Positions 43,354 to 53,998 of a stretch of 64,000 bases of DNA are shown here, one piece after another (the stretch's first letter is position 1; the number at the start of each line of letters is the position of its first letter). The notes under the pieces are model-generated. The model saw only the letters and a program-made list of their open reading frames with translations, did no database searches and was not told the DNA's origin. The DNA is from Massilia kyonggiensis (GTDB taxonomy: Bacteria; Pseudomonadota; Gammaproteobacteria; Burkholderiales; Burkholderiaceae_D). Location of the stretch: NCBI RefSeq assembly GCF_024756235.1, contig NZ_JANUGY010000006.1:124001-188000 (forward strand), written 5' to 3'. The position numbers and the translations under genes are program-made.

Positions 43354-44711
43354 GCGCTGGCCTTGATGCCGTGGCGCCCCATCAGGTCGTACAGGGTGGG
43401 CCGGCTGACGCCCAGCATTTCCGACGCCTTGACGATGTTCCCGTCCGTGCGCGCGAGCGCGCGGGCGATGGCCTTGTACTCGGCTTCGTCGCGCACCTGG
43501 CGCAGGTTCAGCGGCTCTTCCTCGGTGTTCGTGTCGGGCAGGCCGAGGTCGTCGGCGACGATGGTGTTCGCGTCGGCCATGATGACGGCGCGCTTGATGC
43601 AGTTTTCCATCTCGCGCACGTTGCCGGGCCACTGGTAGGCTTCGATCGCCGCCAGCGCGTCCGGCGCGAAGTGCAGCGACGCGCGCGACTCCTGCGTGCA
43701 GAACTTGTTCTTGAAGTGATGGGCCAGCAGCGCGGCGTCGCCTTCGCGCTGGCGCAGCGGCGGGATCGTCACGACGATTTCCGACAGGCGGTAATACAAG
43801 TCTTCGCGGAAGCGGCCCTGTGCGCACAAGTCCTTCAGCTTCTGGTGCGTCGCGCAGACGATGCGCACGTCGACGGGGATCTCTTCGTGGCCGCCGATGC
43901 GCTCGATCACGCGCTCCTGCAAAAAGCGCAGCAGCTTCGCCTGCAGCGCCATCGGCAGGTCGCCGACCTCGTCGAGGAAGAACGTGCCGCCGTGGGCCAG
44001 TTCCACCTTGCCCTTGGTCTGCTTGGCGGCGCCCGTGAAGGCGCCTTTTTCGTAGCCGAACAACTCGCTCTCGAGCAGGTTTTCCGGAATGGCCGCGCAG
44101 TTGATCGCCATGAAGCGCTCCTTCGCGCGCGGCGACAGCGCATGGATGGCGCGCGCCAGCACCTCTTTACCGGTACCGGATTCGCCCAGCAGCATGACGG
44201 ACGCCGACGTCGGCGCCACCTTCTCGATGGTGCGGCACACCTTGAGCATGCCCGGGTCGCGCGAGATCACGCCGGCCAGCGGCGAGTCGGCCTGCGACTG
44301 CTGCATGCGGCGGTTCTCCTGCTGCAGGTTGTGCAGGAAGAAGGCGCGCTGGATCACGAGGTTCAGCACTTCCGGATCGACCGGCTTCTGGTGGAAATCG
44401 TAGGCGCCCATGCCGATCGCCTTGACGGCGTTGGCATGGTCCTGGTTGCCCGTCAGGACGATCACGCGCGTGTCCGGCGCGAGCGCCAGGATCTGCTGCA
44501 AGGTGGCCAGGCCTTCGGTCGAGCCGTCCGGATCGGGCGGCAGGCCCAGGTCCATCGTGCAGACGGCCGGCTCGTGGCGGCGGATCTGCGCCAGCGCCGC
44601 CTCGCGGTCGCCGGCCACCACCACATCGTACGCGTCCAGGCTCCAGCGCAGCTGCTTCTGCAGGCCCGGATCGTCTTCGATGATCAACAGCTTGGGTTTT
44701 TGTTGTGTCAT
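43350..44711 (-). CDS. prsR: PEP-CTERM-box response regulator PrsR (sigma-54 activator)
   Basis: A 453-residue NtrC-type activator: receiver domain with phospho-acceptor Asp54 (TMDLGLP), AAA+ domain with Walker A GESGTGKE, the sigma-54 contact loop GAFTGA, Walker [11 protein letters not shown], and a C-terminal Fis-type HTH ([20 protein letters not shown]). This is PrsR, the regulator named after the PEP-CTERM promoter element. It should activate the sigma-54 promoters at 3880, 8616 (minus) and 10507. It starts 11 bases after prsK. Confidence 0.93.
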   Translation of the reverse strand: MTQQKPKLLIIEDDPGLQKQLRWSLDAYDVVVAGDREAALAQIRRHEPAVCTMDLGLPPDPDGSTEGLATLQQILALAPDTRVIVLTGNQDHANAVKAIGMGAYDFHQKPVDPEVLNLVIQRAFFLHNLQQENRRMQQSQADSPLAGVISRDPGMLKVCRTIEKVAPTSASVMLLGESGTGKEVLARAIHALSPRAKERFMAINCAAIPENLLESELFGYEKGAFTGAAKQTKGKVELAHGGTFFLDEVGDLPMALQAKLLRFLQERVIERIGGHEEIPVDVRIVCATHQKLKDLCAQGRFREDLYYRLSEIVVTIPPLRQREGDAALLAHHFKNKFCTQESRASLHFAPDALAAIEAYQWPGNVREMENCIKRAVIMADANTIVADDLGLPDTNTEEEPLNLRQVRDEAEYKAIARALARTDGNIVKASEMLGVSRPTLYDLMGRHGIKASA

Positions 44712-44722
44712 GGTGTCTTCTT

Positions 44723-46837
44723 TCAGGCGATCGTCGCGGCGGCCGCGACGCGGTGCAGCGGCAGGACGACCTTGAATGTAGTGCCGATGCCGGGTTGGCT
44801 GGTCACTTCCAGCGCCCCGCCCAGCTCATTGATGTATTCGCGGCTCTCGAACACGCCGATGCCCATGCCGGCCGACTTGGTCGAGTCGAACGGCTTGAAC
44901 AGGCGCTCGCGGATGAATTCTTCCGTCATGCCTTCGCCGGTGTCCGTGATCTCGACCTCGACGGCGTGCTCGCGCCCGTCGGCCGGCGGCGCCACGCGGA
45001 CCATCACGTTGCCGTCGCGCGGCGTCGCCTCGATCGCATTCTGGATCAGGTGGCCGAGCACGCGCTCCAGGCGCTCGCGGTCGGCCAGCACCCGCAGGCC
45101 CGCCTGCTCGACGAGCAGTTGCGGATGCGGTTCGAACGCGCTCTTGAGGGCCAGCGCCTGGCGCACGACGTCGTCGACGGCCAGCGGCTGCGGCTTGTCG
45201 GCATTCTCGCTGCGCGACAGCTTCTGCAGCAGCAGCTTCATCTTCTGCACGGAGTGGTTCAGCGTCTCCAGCATGTCGCGCTGGAACTCGGGGTTGTCCT
45301 TGTGCTTTTCCGCGTTCGCGTTCATCAGCGACAGCTGGGCGACGAGGTTTTTCAGGTCGTGCACGACGAACGTCGACATGCGGTTGAACGACTCGAACTG
45401 GCGCGCCACCATCAGCGCGTTGGCCGCGTCTTCCTGCGCGAGGTAGCTGGCGGCCTGGCTGCCGGCGATCTCCAGCAGGTCGATGATTTCCCAGTTGAGT
45501 TTCACCGGGCTGCGCGCACGCTGCAGCACGACGAAGCCGAACAGTTTTTCCTGCAGCATCAGCGGCACGACGAGCCAGCGGCGCGGGGCGTCCAGCAGCC
45601 ACTCCGGCAAGGCGAGACCCTCGTATTTGTCGGGGCGCGCGACGTATTCGTCGACGTCGACGACCCACTGGGTGCTTTCCAGGAAGCGGCAGAACGGCGA
45701 GTTGGCCGGCTCGCTCACGTGGGTGTCGGCCGTCGGCCAGCCCGCCTTGACCGTGAAGCGGCCGCCGGCATCGCGCTGCCACAGCGTGCCGCCGGGGCAT
45801 TCGACGAGGACGGCCAGCGCCTGGATCGCGCGCTCGCCCAGGTTCGGGCCGCGCTCGGACAGCGTGCGCGTAAACCGCATCCATTCTTCGCGGTAGTCGT
45901 AGTTGTAGCGGTAGAAGTGCTTGCTGATCGAGACCTTCAGCCAGGAGCGCGCCGTGCCCGAGAACAGGATCACGGCCAGCAGCGAGATGGCACCGAACAG
46001 GAAGCCGGTCTGCATCACCGTGCCCCAGCTGCCGCCGACGTAGCGCAGGTAGTAGCCGACCGACCCCATGGCCAGCAGGTAGATCGCGGAACCGAACAGC
46101 GCGGCCGAATGGAAGACGACGCGGCGCGACACGGCGAACGACGTCGTCCACGACTTGCGGCGCGTGATCGACAGCGCGATCAGCGGTACGGTCAGCGCGT
46201 TGACGAAACCGCGCGCCGTCCACAGGTCCGCGCTCAGTTTGCGGAACAGCAGCGCATTGCTGTACATGTAAAGGTCGTAGGCGAACATGCCGCCGATGCC
46301 CAGGCAGGCGAACTTGATCGCCCAGCGCTCCTCGATGGTCTTGTTGCGGTAGACCTGCTCGACGAGCAGCATCCCGTACACGGATAGCCCGACGTAGCCG
46401 ACCAGGATGGGCAGGCCGAGCGCGGGCAGGAATTCGTGGTTCCAGTGCCCGAGGCCGATGCCGCCCAGCAGAAGGAGATAGATGCATCCTGCCGCCAGCA
46501 GCGCCGGACGCGGCGCGGGAAAGCGGCCGAGGATCAGGCGTGCCGGCGTGCCGTCCGCCGTGCCGTGCCAGTGGCCGAGCAGGGCCACGAGGAACAGCGA
46601 CCAGGCGCCGTCGCGGAGCACCTCGAGCGCGGCCGTGCGCGTGTTCCACAGGATCTCCCGGGTTGCATCCAGTGCCAGCGCCGCGGCCCACGCCGCCGTC
46701 GCGAGGCAGGCGACACTGAGCGTGCCGCGCTGGGCACGGCCGCGCCAGCCCGACAGGACCGACAGGCCCAGTGCGAGGAAGCCGATGGCGGCCAGTGCGT
46801 AGCTGGAGACAGCGATATTGATCACGTTACTGGGCAC
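44723..46837 (-). CDS. prsK: XrtA/PEP-CTERM system histidine kinase PrsK
   Basis: The 704-residue sensor kinase has about eight membrane helices in the first 300 residues and a GAF-like region (about 320-460). The phospho-acceptor His lies in FVVHDLKNLVAQL, and a HATPase domain follows (N box QNAIEATP, G1 DTGEGM, G2 GMGIGVFESREY). It matches PrsK, the partner of PrsR. The membrane part suggests it senses an envelope or lipid-phase signal. It follows the sugar transferase gene by 19 bases. Confidence 0.93.
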   Translation of the reverse strand: MPSNVINIAVSSYALAAIGFLALGLSVLSGWRGRAQRGTLSVACLATAAWAAALALDATREILWNTRTAALEVLRDGAWSLFLVALLGHWHGTADGTPARLILGRFPAPRPALLAAGCIYLLLLGGIGLGHWNHEFLPALGLPILVGYVGLSVYGMLLVEQVYRNKTIEERWAIKFACLGIGGMFAYDLYMYSNALLFRKLSADLWTARGFVNALTVPLIALSITRRKSWTTSFAVSRRVVFHSAALFGSAIYLLAMGSVGYYLRYVGGSWGTVMQTGFLFGAISLLAVILFSGTARSWLKVSISKHFYRYNYDYREEWMRFTRTLSERGPNLGERAIQALAVLVECPGGTLWQRDAGGRFTVKAGWPTADTHVSEPANSPFCRFLESTQWVVDVDEYVARPDKYEGLALPEWLLDAPRRWLVVPLMLQEKLFGFVVLQRARSPVKLNWEIIDLLEIAGSQAASYLAQEDAANALMVARQFESFNRMSTFVVHDLKNLVAQLSLMNANAEKHKDNPEFQRDMLETLNHSVQKMKLLLQKLSRSENADKPQPLAVDDVVRQALALKSAFEPHPQLLVEQAGLRVLADRERLERVLGHLIQNAIEATPRDGNVMVRVAPPADGREHAVEVEITDTGEGMTEEFIRERLFKPFDSTKSAGMGIGVFESREYINELGGALEVTSQPGIGTTFKVVLPLHRVAAAATIA

Positions 46838-46856
46838 GATTCGGCCGCAGGGAACA

Positions 46857-48263
46857 TCAGCGTCCGCTGCGGAACAGGACGACCTTCAGGGTATCGATCA
46901 GGATCAGGACGTCCAGGAACAGGCTGTTGTTCTTCACGTAGTACAGATCGTACTGCAGCTTCTGCAGCGCGTCCTCGGCCGAGGAGCCGTAGCCGTAGCG
47001 CACCTGGGCCCAGCCGGTGATGCCCGGCTTGACGCTGTGGCGCACGTTGTAATACGGGACCACTTCGATCAGCTGGTCGACGAAGTACTGGCGCTCCGGG
47101 CGCGGGCCCACGAACGACATGTCGCCCTTGAGCACGTTGAGCACCTGCGGCAGCTCGTCGATGCGCGTCTTGCGCATGAAATTGCCGACACGCGTGATGC
47201 GCGGATCGTTCTTCTGCGCCCATTGCGGCTTGCCGCCCTTTTCCGCGTCGGTGCGCATGCTGCGGAATTTGTGGACGAAGAACGGGGCGCCGTCCTTGCC
47301 GACCCGCTCCTGCGAATAGAACACGGGGCCGCGGTCTTCCAGCTTGACGGCCAGCGCCGCCAGCAGCATCAGCGGGAGTGTCAGCACCATGATGATCAGG
47401 CTGCAGACGATGTCGAAGCTGCGCTTCATGAACGTACGCACGAAGCTCTGGTCGAAGCCGCCGCCGAACACGAGCCACGACGGCTGCAGCGAGTCGACGC
47501 GGATCTGGCAGGTCTCGCGCTCGAAGAAGGTGGCGGCGTCCGTCACCTTGAAGCCTTGCAGCTTGCACTCGAGGAGATCCTTGATCGGGAAGCCGCCGCG
47601 GCGGTTCTGCACGGAGACGACGATCTCCTCGACGTTGTACTGGCGCGCCAGCGCGACGAGCGATTCGCCCTCGCGCGACTTCAGGAGACTGGTCGACGGC
47701 ACGCACAGTTCCTCGGTCGGCGTCGGCACGAAGCCGGCGATGTTGTAGCGGTGGTAGCTGGTGCTCTGCATCGCCAGGTCGCTGCATTCCTTGGCGAGCG
47801 GGCCGCTGCCCAGGAACAGGATGCGGGTTTCCAGGAAGCGCAGCTCGGACGACTTGAAGAACACCATGCGCGCCAGGAAGATCCCGCCGGCGGCGATGCC
47901 GAACACGAGCGCCATGATGCCGCGGCCGAAATACAGATCGGGCGCCACGTAGAACACCAGCGTCAGGATCAGGAAGCCCATCAGGAACGAGGGCATCAGC
48001 TTCATGAAGAACGGATGGCGCAGGCCTTCGTTGAAGTCGAGCTGGTACATGCCCATTGCGCTCATGCTGAAGATGATCGCGGCGGTAAAGGCGATGGCGG
48101 ATGTAAAGAAGTGATGGTCGAGGTTGGGCAGGGACGCGTTCTGGCCCAGTTCCATGAACCGTACCGTCGCGCCGATGTAGGCTGCGCCAAGCAGCACCAA
48201 CACTTCGACGAACAGCAGGACGAATACGATCTTCGACACATAGTGATTAGAAATCCTAAGCAC
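46857..48263 (-). CDS. XrtA-system initiating sugar transferase (TIGR03013 type)
   Basis: A 468-residue polyprenyl-phosphate sugar phosphotransferase. It has four N-terminal helices, a CoA-binding-like NAD domain (RILFLGSGPLAKECSDLA), one more membrane helix and a C-terminal bacterial sugar transferase domain with KFRSMRTDAE, RKTRIDELPQ and GDMSFVGPRPER. It loads the first sugar on undecaprenyl phosphate, starting the repeat unit. The GTG at 48263 is chosen because a strong GGAGG lies 5 bases ahead; the ATG at 48302 adds 13 residues of no family likeness. First gene of the prsK-prsR operon. Confidence 0.9.
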   Translation of the reverse strand: MLRISNHYVSKIVFVLLFVEVLVLLGAAYIGATVRFMELGQNASLPNLDHHFFTSAIAFTAAIIFSMSAMGMYQLDFNEGLRHPFFMKLMPSFLMGFLILTLVFYVAPDLYFGRGIMALVFGIAAGGIFLARMVFFKSSELRFLETRILFLGSGPLAKECSDLAMQSTSYHRYNIAGFVPTPTEELCVPSTSLLKSREGESLVALARQYNVEEIVVSVQNRRGGFPIKDLLECKLQGFKVTDAATFFERETCQIRVDSLQPSWLVFGGGFDQSFVRTFMKRSFDIVCSLIIMVLTLPLMLLAALAVKLEDRGPVFYSQERVGKDGAPFFVHKFRSMRTDAEKGGKPQWAQKNDPRITRVGNFMRKTRIDELPQVLNVLKGDMSFVGPRPERQYFVDQLIEVVPYYNVRHSVKPGITGWAQVRYGYGSSAEDALQKLQYDLYYVKNNSLFLDVLILIDTLKVVLFRSGR

Positions 48264-48467
48264 AATTGCCTCCGGTGTAGCTGTTATTGCTGACTTGCAC
48301 AACCAATGGTTGAACCGGGAGACGCGTACGCGTTCCCAAAAGTTTTTGACTCAAGGAAATTTGATAGGGCCAAGAATAGCCAGGAACTGTCATTGTCATC
48401 ATTGCATGCAAAACGGCAAGGCTCGAAGTCCAAGCGGCCTGCCCTCGGCACGACCCATCGAATAGTC

Positions 48468-48493
48468 CCGGCATCCGCAGTTGCGGATGCCGG
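48468..48493 (-). terminator. Strong stem-loop after the dehydrogenase gene
   Basis: A perfect 12-bp stem (CCGGCATCCGCA / TGCGGATGCCGG) with a 2-base loop lies just downstream of the dehydrogenase stop on the minus strand. It lacks a U-run (GACTATTC follows), so it may be Rho-assisted or an RNA-stability hairpin. Confidence 0.55.
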
Positions 48494-48500
48494 CGATACA

Positions 48501-49790
<1,290 letters not shown>

Positions 49791-50121
49791 ATTGATTCCG
49801 TTCCGCTTGGTTGCTATTACGATAACTTTGAGTCAGCACGGAAAACGCCTGCCCGCCCGACAAGTCACTTCGTCTTGCCGCCGACGGCGCCTTGCGCCAT
49901 CGTCGTTTGCAGACTGGCGTTCACATCGTGGGAGCCCATCTGATTTTCACGAATCCTCACCGCCGTGCTGATGAGATAATAACATTTTATCGATTACAAG
50001 TTAGCAACAAGACATACCGTGCGCATGAATCGAAACGCTCCGAGAACAGCAGAATAAGTGGCTGCGGTCTAAACAGGCAAGCAATACCTTGTCTTGACGC
50101 GCCGGAGTGTTGTAAGCATGG
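49791..50121. other. Intergenic region upstream of the dehydrogenase
   Basis: About 330 bases with moderate GC and no gene I can support. It should contain the dehydrogenase promoter on the minus strand. A weak sigma-54-like site (minus strand, AGGCGT-TTTCC-GTGCT, 49835-49850) has correct GG-N10-GC spacing but a poor -24 element. The AT-rich part 49970-50030 may hold other promoter elements. Confidence 0.45.
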
Positions 50122-51105
50122 TTATTGAACGCTCGTAACTTGTCGTAATGTTATGCTCCCCGGGTACGCGGCGTCCTTTGAGGCGTCGAGATCGAGGAAC
50201 GCGGCGCGGCCGGTTTTGCTGCGCTCGCGGTTGGCAGCGATGGTCGCCTTGTCGATGCCGGCCAGCAGGCGGATCTTGGCCAGCTGCAGCTTGACGTCGT
50301 GCATATTCACGCGGGCCAGCGCATAGCCGAGGTGGGCGAACACCGACACCCACTCGCGACCGAACGAGAAATGCGTGTTCGGGTTCGAGCTGCGCGCGAT
50401 GACTTCGCGGCGGAAGGTTTCGCCCGATTCGAAGAATTTGCTGGGCGGACGCTGTTCGCGGTCGTGATAGATGCGCGCCGTGGGCAGGACGCCGAGTTTC
50501 AGCTTGTGGAACTGCAGGCGCTGTGTGTAATTGTCGTCCTCGCCGTAATGGAAGAACGACGGGCTGAAGCCGCCCACCTGTTCCAGGCATGCACGCGTCA
50601 CCAGCCAGGCGGCGGCATTCACGAAGCCGACGTCGTACACGTCCTTCACCCGGCCGAGGTAGATGTCCGAGTACAGGCCCCGGCACTTGTTCGGTCCGAT
50701 GTAATTCGAAAAACCGTAATCGAGGCCGTCACCGGCGCCGTTCAGGTGCATCGGGCTGATGACGCCGTAGGCCGGATGCCGCTGGTGCGCCTCGACGAGT
50801 TTCTGCACCGCGTCCGGATCGATCCAGGCGTCCTGGTTGAGCAGGAAGACATAATCCGCGCCGCGCTGGTACGCCAGCTCCATGCCGATGTTGTTGGCCT
50901 TGCCGAACCCGTGGTTCTTCCCGGTATCGACGACCTCCACTTCCGGATACTCGGCCGCGATGCGCGCCAGCGTGTCGTCCTTCGATCCGTTGTCGATGAC
51001 GATCGTGTGCAGCGGCACGGTCGACTTGCGCAGGCTCGAAAAGCAGGGGGTCACCCACTTGGATCCGTTGTAGGTCACTATGACCACAAAAACCTTGGCG
51101 CTCAT
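50122..51105 (-). CDS. Glycosyltransferase family 2 protein
   Basis: The 327-residue GT-A enzyme starts VFVVIVTYNGSKWVTPCFSSL, with IDNGSKDDT and the N-x-D-type metal motif LLNQDAWIDPDAV, and later GGFSPSFFHYGEDDNYTQRL with the catalytic ED region. It resembles rhamnosyltransferase-like GT2 enzymes. The start at 51105 is chosen because AAAGAGG lies 6 bases ahead of it, whereas the ATG at 51111 abuts that element. It is downstream of the tRNA gene, on the same strand. Confidence 0.85.
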   Translation of the reverse strand: MSAKVFVVIVTYNGSKWVTPCFSSLRKSTVPLHTIVIDNGSKDDTLARIAAEYPEVEVVDTGKNHGFGKANNIGMELAYQRGADYVFLLNQDAWIDPDAVQKLVEAHQRHPAYGVISPMHLNGAGDGLDYGFSNYIGPNKCRGLYSDIYLGRVKDVYDVGFVNAAAWLVTRACLEQVGGFSPSFFHYGEDDNYTQRLQFHKLKLGVLPTARIYHDREQRPPSKFFESGETFRREVIARSSNPNTHFSFGREWVSVFAHLGYALARVNMHDVKLQLAKIRLLAGIDKATIAANRERSKTGRAAFLDLDASKDAAYPGSITLRQVTSVQ

Positions 51106-51216
51106 CGTCATCCTCTTTGAAATGGCTGGAAATCTGCTGCAGGGTCGAATGTTGACACATTTGCAGCAAATTCGGAAGGAAACGGATCAGTTGCGTGCGG
51201 GAGGAAGAGGAAGGCA

Positions 51217-51292
51217 TGGCGCGGCTGGCGGGGATCGAACCCACGACCCTTGGCTTCGGAGGCCAATACTCTATCCACTGAGCTACAGCCGC
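51217..51292 (-). tRNA. tRNA-Arg (anticodon CCG)
   Basis: Read on the minus strand, a full cloverleaf is visible: acceptor GCGGCTG / CAGCCGC, D-arm GCTC...GAGT, anticodon stem TTGGC / GCCAA enclosing the loop CTCCGAA (anticodon CCG), T-arm GTGGG-TTCGATC-CCCGC, discriminator G and an encoded CCA. It reads the arginine codon CGG. Confidence 0.95.
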
Positions 51293-51484
51293 GCTGGTCG
51301 AAGTGATGCGAAGGATACAGTCTTTCCCGTGCGTCGTCTATGGCAACCGGCTGCTCCAGTGGGAAATTGCGTTTCCACCAAGTGTCTTTGGGTCTATAAT
51401 CGCCCGGCGGCATTGCATATAAATAAGTATTCCACGTATTCCGCAGGGCAGAAGCAGGTTTTTTTAATTTGTATTAAGGAAATC

Positions 51485-52387
51485 ATGAGCGACGCGCACA
51501 ACGAACACCAATCCTTTATCCGGACCCCCAAGCAACTGATCATCGCAGTGGCTGGTTTTTTCCTGGTCATCGTCATCGGCATCATCCTGCTGGTGATCTT
51601 TGCCACCAACAAGCCCCTGGGTGGCGCCGGGTCCGAAAGCCAGAGTGCGCAAGCCGTCGCGACGCGCGTGCGTCCGGTGGCCGAGGAAGGGTTCGCGTTC
51701 AAGGATGTGAACGCGCCCAAGGTCCTGCAATCGGGCCAGGCCGTGTATAACGCCACCTGCGTCGCCTGCCACGGCTCGGGCGCAGCCGGTGCGCCGAAGG
51801 TTGGCGATGCAGCCGGCTGGGGCGCCCGCATCGCCCAGGGCTACGACACCCTCGTCCAGCACGCCGTGCAAGGCATCCGCGCCATGCCGGCCAAGGGCGG
51901 CAATCCCGATCTCGACGACATCGAAGTCGCCCGCGCGGTGGTCTACATGGCCAACCAGTCGGGCGCCAAGTTCAAGGAGCCGGAAGCGCCGGCCGCAGGC
52001 GCGCAGGCGCAGGCGCCGGCCCAGGCCGCAGCCGCACCGGCAGCGCCCGCCGCGCCGGCACCGGCCCAGCCGGCTGCGACGCCAGGTACGCCGCCCGTCG
52101 CAGGCGCGATCGCGACCCCGGCCGTGGCCGGCAACAACGAGGCCGGCAAGGCCCTGTTCAATACGGCCTGCACCGCCTGCCACACGGCCGGCATCGCCGG
52201 CGCACCCAAGATCGGCGACAAGGCCGCCTGGGCACCGCGCATCGCGCAAGGCACCAATACCCTGTACGAACATGCCATCAAGGGCTTCCAGGGCAAGACC
52301 GGCATGATGCCGCCGAAGGGTGGATCGACGGCACCCGATGCCGACGTGAAAGCCGCCGTGGACTATATGGTCGCGGCAGCGAAATAA
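51485..52387 (+). CDS. Membrane-anchored diheme cytochrome c (two c5-like domains)
   Basis: A 300-residue protein with one N-terminal membrane helix (about 18-40) and two cytochrome c domains joined by an Ala/Pro-rich linker (about 168-212). The heme motifs are CVACH (92-96) and CTACH (229-233), and the distal Met ligands are in AMPAKGG and MMPPKGG. Both domains look like cytochrome c5/CccA. It carries electrons on the periplasmic side, probably between the bc1 complex and an oxidase. GGAAATC with TAAGGA lies just before the ATG. It is unrelated to the polysaccharide locus and marks its edge. Confidence 0.9.
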   Translation: MSDAHNEHQSFIRTPKQLIIAVAGFFLVIVIGIILLVIFATNKPLGGAGSESQSAQAVATRVRPVAEEGFAFKDVNAPKVLQSGQAVYNATCVACHGSGAAGAPKVGDAAGWGARIAQGYDTLVQHAVQGIRAMPAKGGNPDLDDIEVARAVVYMANQSGAKFKEPEAPAAGAQAQAPAQAAAAPAAPAAPAPAQPAATPGTPPVAGAIATPAVAGNNEAGKALFNTACTACHTAGIAGAPKIGDKAAWAPRIAQGTNTLYEHAIKGFQGKTGMMPPKGGSTAPDADVKAAVDYMVAAAK

Positions 52388-52400
52388 GCTGAATTAGCCG

Positions 52401-52428
52401 AAAAAACCGTCCCGCGGGACGGTTTTTT
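52401..52428. terminator. Bidirectional-type intrinsic terminator after the cytochrome gene
   Basis: AAAAAACCGTCCC / GGGACGGTTTTTT forms a nearly perfect stem with a CGC-type tight loop followed by T residues. It starts 14 bases after the cytochrome stop and ends 23 bases before the next gene. Confidence 0.85.
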
Positions 52429-52451
52429 CATGGATCAGAGAAGGAATCGAC

Positions 52452-53606
52452 GTGTCACCGTTGTACACCCCCGTTACCCGCAAACCGATATTCTCCCTTG
52501 CCCTCGCAACGGCGCTGCTGGCAGCCGGCAGCGCAGGCGCCGCCACGCTGTCGGTGGGGCCGGGCAAGACCTATGTCGCCCCGTGCGCGGCCTTCGCGGC
52601 CGCCAAGGATGGCGACACCATCGAGATCGTCGGCGACTGGACGTACAACGGCGACACGTGCGCGATCGCACGCAGCAACCTGACTATCCGCGGCGTGCAG
52701 GGCCGTCCGGTCATCGACGCCGCTGGACAGCAATTCGGCAACAAGGGCACCTGGGTCGTCACGGGCAACAACATCACGGTCGAGAACGTTGAGATGCTGG
52801 GCGCGAAAGTCAGGGACCGCAACGGTGCGGCGCTCCGCCTCGAAGGCACGAATTTCACGCTGCGCCAGGCGTTCATCCACGATAACGAGAACGGCATCCT
52901 GAGCGGCGCGAACCGGAACAGCACGATCGTCATCGAGCACAGCGAATTCGGCCACAACGGCGGCGGCGACGGCCAGACCCACAACCTGTACATCGGCAAC
53001 GCCAAGAGCCTGACCTTCCGCTACAACTATTCGCATGACGCGGTCATCGGCCACAACCTCAAGTCGCGTGCGATGTTCAATATGATCGCGTACAACCGCT
53101 TCTCGAGCACGCCGCCCGGCCGGCCCGGCAGCACTGCCAGCGGCAAGCCGTCGTACGAGATCGACCTGCCGAGCGCCGGTACGTCCTACCTCATCGGCAA
53201 CGTGATCGAACAGCCGGCCATCAACGACAATCCCGCCATGGTGGCGTATGGCGAAGAAGGCGCGTCGAATCCTGGGCAGGATCTGTACGTCATCAATAAT
53301 ACGTTCGTGAACGACTTTACCAGCGGTACGTTCGTGTTCGTCAGTGGCAAGGTGTCGACGCCCGCCCTCATCCAGAACAACGTCTTTGCCGGTCCCGGTA
53401 CCGTAAGCACGCAAGCCAGCGCCATCCAGAAAGACAACCGCCGCCTGGAAAAGCCGGGTTTCGTCGACCGCGCCGGCCTCACGTTGCGGCCGCTGGTCAA
53501 TGAGATCGTCCTGAAGGCGGGTCCGGCAGCGGATCCGTGGGCCAGCGGCGCCGCTTCGAAGGATGCCGCCTCCAAAGTCCGCCCAAGCAGCACCGGCCGT
53601 CCCTGA
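52452..53606 (+). CDS. Secreted parallel beta-helix protein, paralogue 1 (no Cys modules)
   Basis: The 384-residue protein starts at GTG with AAGGA 8-9 bases ahead. It has a signal peptide (LALATALLAAGSAGA-A), then the domain shared by all three paralogues: ATLSVGPGKTY, IRGVQGRPVIDAAG, NGILSGAN, FGHNGGGDGQTHNLYIG and YVINNTFVN. This is a right-handed beta-helix like those of pectate-lyase-type proteins. Unlike the other two it ends with a short disordered Ser/Ala/Lys tail and lacks the cysteine modules. It has no obvious promoter between it and the cytochrome terminator. Function is unknown; polysaccharide binding or cleavage at the surface is likely. Confidence 0.78.
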   Translation: MSPLYTPVTRKPIFSLALATALLAAGSAGAATLSVGPGKTYVAPCAAFAAAKDGDTIEIVGDWTYNGDTCAIARSNLTIRGVQGRPVIDAAGQQFGNKGTWVVTGNNITVENVEMLGAKVRDRNGAALRLEGTNFTLRQAFIHDNENGILSGANRNSTIVIEHSEFGHNGGGDGQTHNLYIGNAKSLTFRYNYSHDAVIGHNLKSRAMFNMIAYNRFSSTPPGRPGSTASGKPSYEIDLPSAGTSYLIGNVIEQPAINDNPAMVAYGEEGASNPGQDLYVINNTFVNDFTSGTFVFVSGKVSTPALIQNNVFAGPGTVSTQASAIQKDNRRLEKPGFVDRAGLTLRPLVNEIVLKAGPAADPWASGAASKDAASKVRPSSTGRP

Positions 53607-53998
53607 CGCTTATACGCAACAGTTCGCGTCCATCAGCGTTTTTTCTGCTGACTTTCGTCAAAAAAGTGGATGTTGGGGTTTTATGCCTGAATGCTAAGAC
53701 CTATTGCAAATCTTTAACTGTTGGTTTGCTGCTTCCAGAACTCGACGTTTCATAGGGAGAATAAAAGTTGGGTTGAGGAAACACAAACGGCAGCGTACCG
53801 AATAAAATGTTCAGGATGTCATCAAGATGGAATTTTTGGCATGAAGAATGGTGAACGAAGCGTCCATCGTTTTGTTCCAGGTCTTTTTAATTGAACAATC
53901 CCTGTTACATGCCGTTACAAAAGCGGGATGGGAAACCTCGTATTCTGCATCTTGCCCCTGGGAATTACTTCCCGCACAGAAACTTTACGAGGACTCTC
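53607..53998. other. Intergenic region before beta-helix paralogue 2
   Basis: About 392 AT-rich bases with no gene. It contains the conserved promoter-like motif described at 53904-53949. A near sigma-54 site (TGGCATGAAGAATGGT near 53837) lacks the required GC at -12. No clear terminator for paralogue 1 is seen. Confidence 0.55.
53904..53949 (+). promoter_or_regulatory. Conserved GTTACA repeat plus CTCGTATTCTGCA element (copy 1)
   Basis: GTTACA (53904) and GTTACAA (53914) form a 10-bp-spaced direct repeat; 23 bases after the second begins CTCGTATTCTGCA (53937-53949). The same elements with identical spacing lie before paralogue 3. TATTCT may be a -10 box and the repeat an activator site. The motif ends 50 bases before the ATG. 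Confidence 0.6.

Noticed and set aside
52475..52500. GTTAC and ATATTCT at the start of beta-helix paralogue 1 resembling the conserved motif of paralogues 2 and 3
   Set aside because: It lies inside the coding region, and spacing and repeat sequence do not match.
53837..53852. Sigma-54-like sequence TGGCATGAAGAATGGT before beta-helix paralogue 2
   Set aside because: The -12 element lacks the invariant GC (GG instead), and a better candidate motif is shared with paralogue 3.
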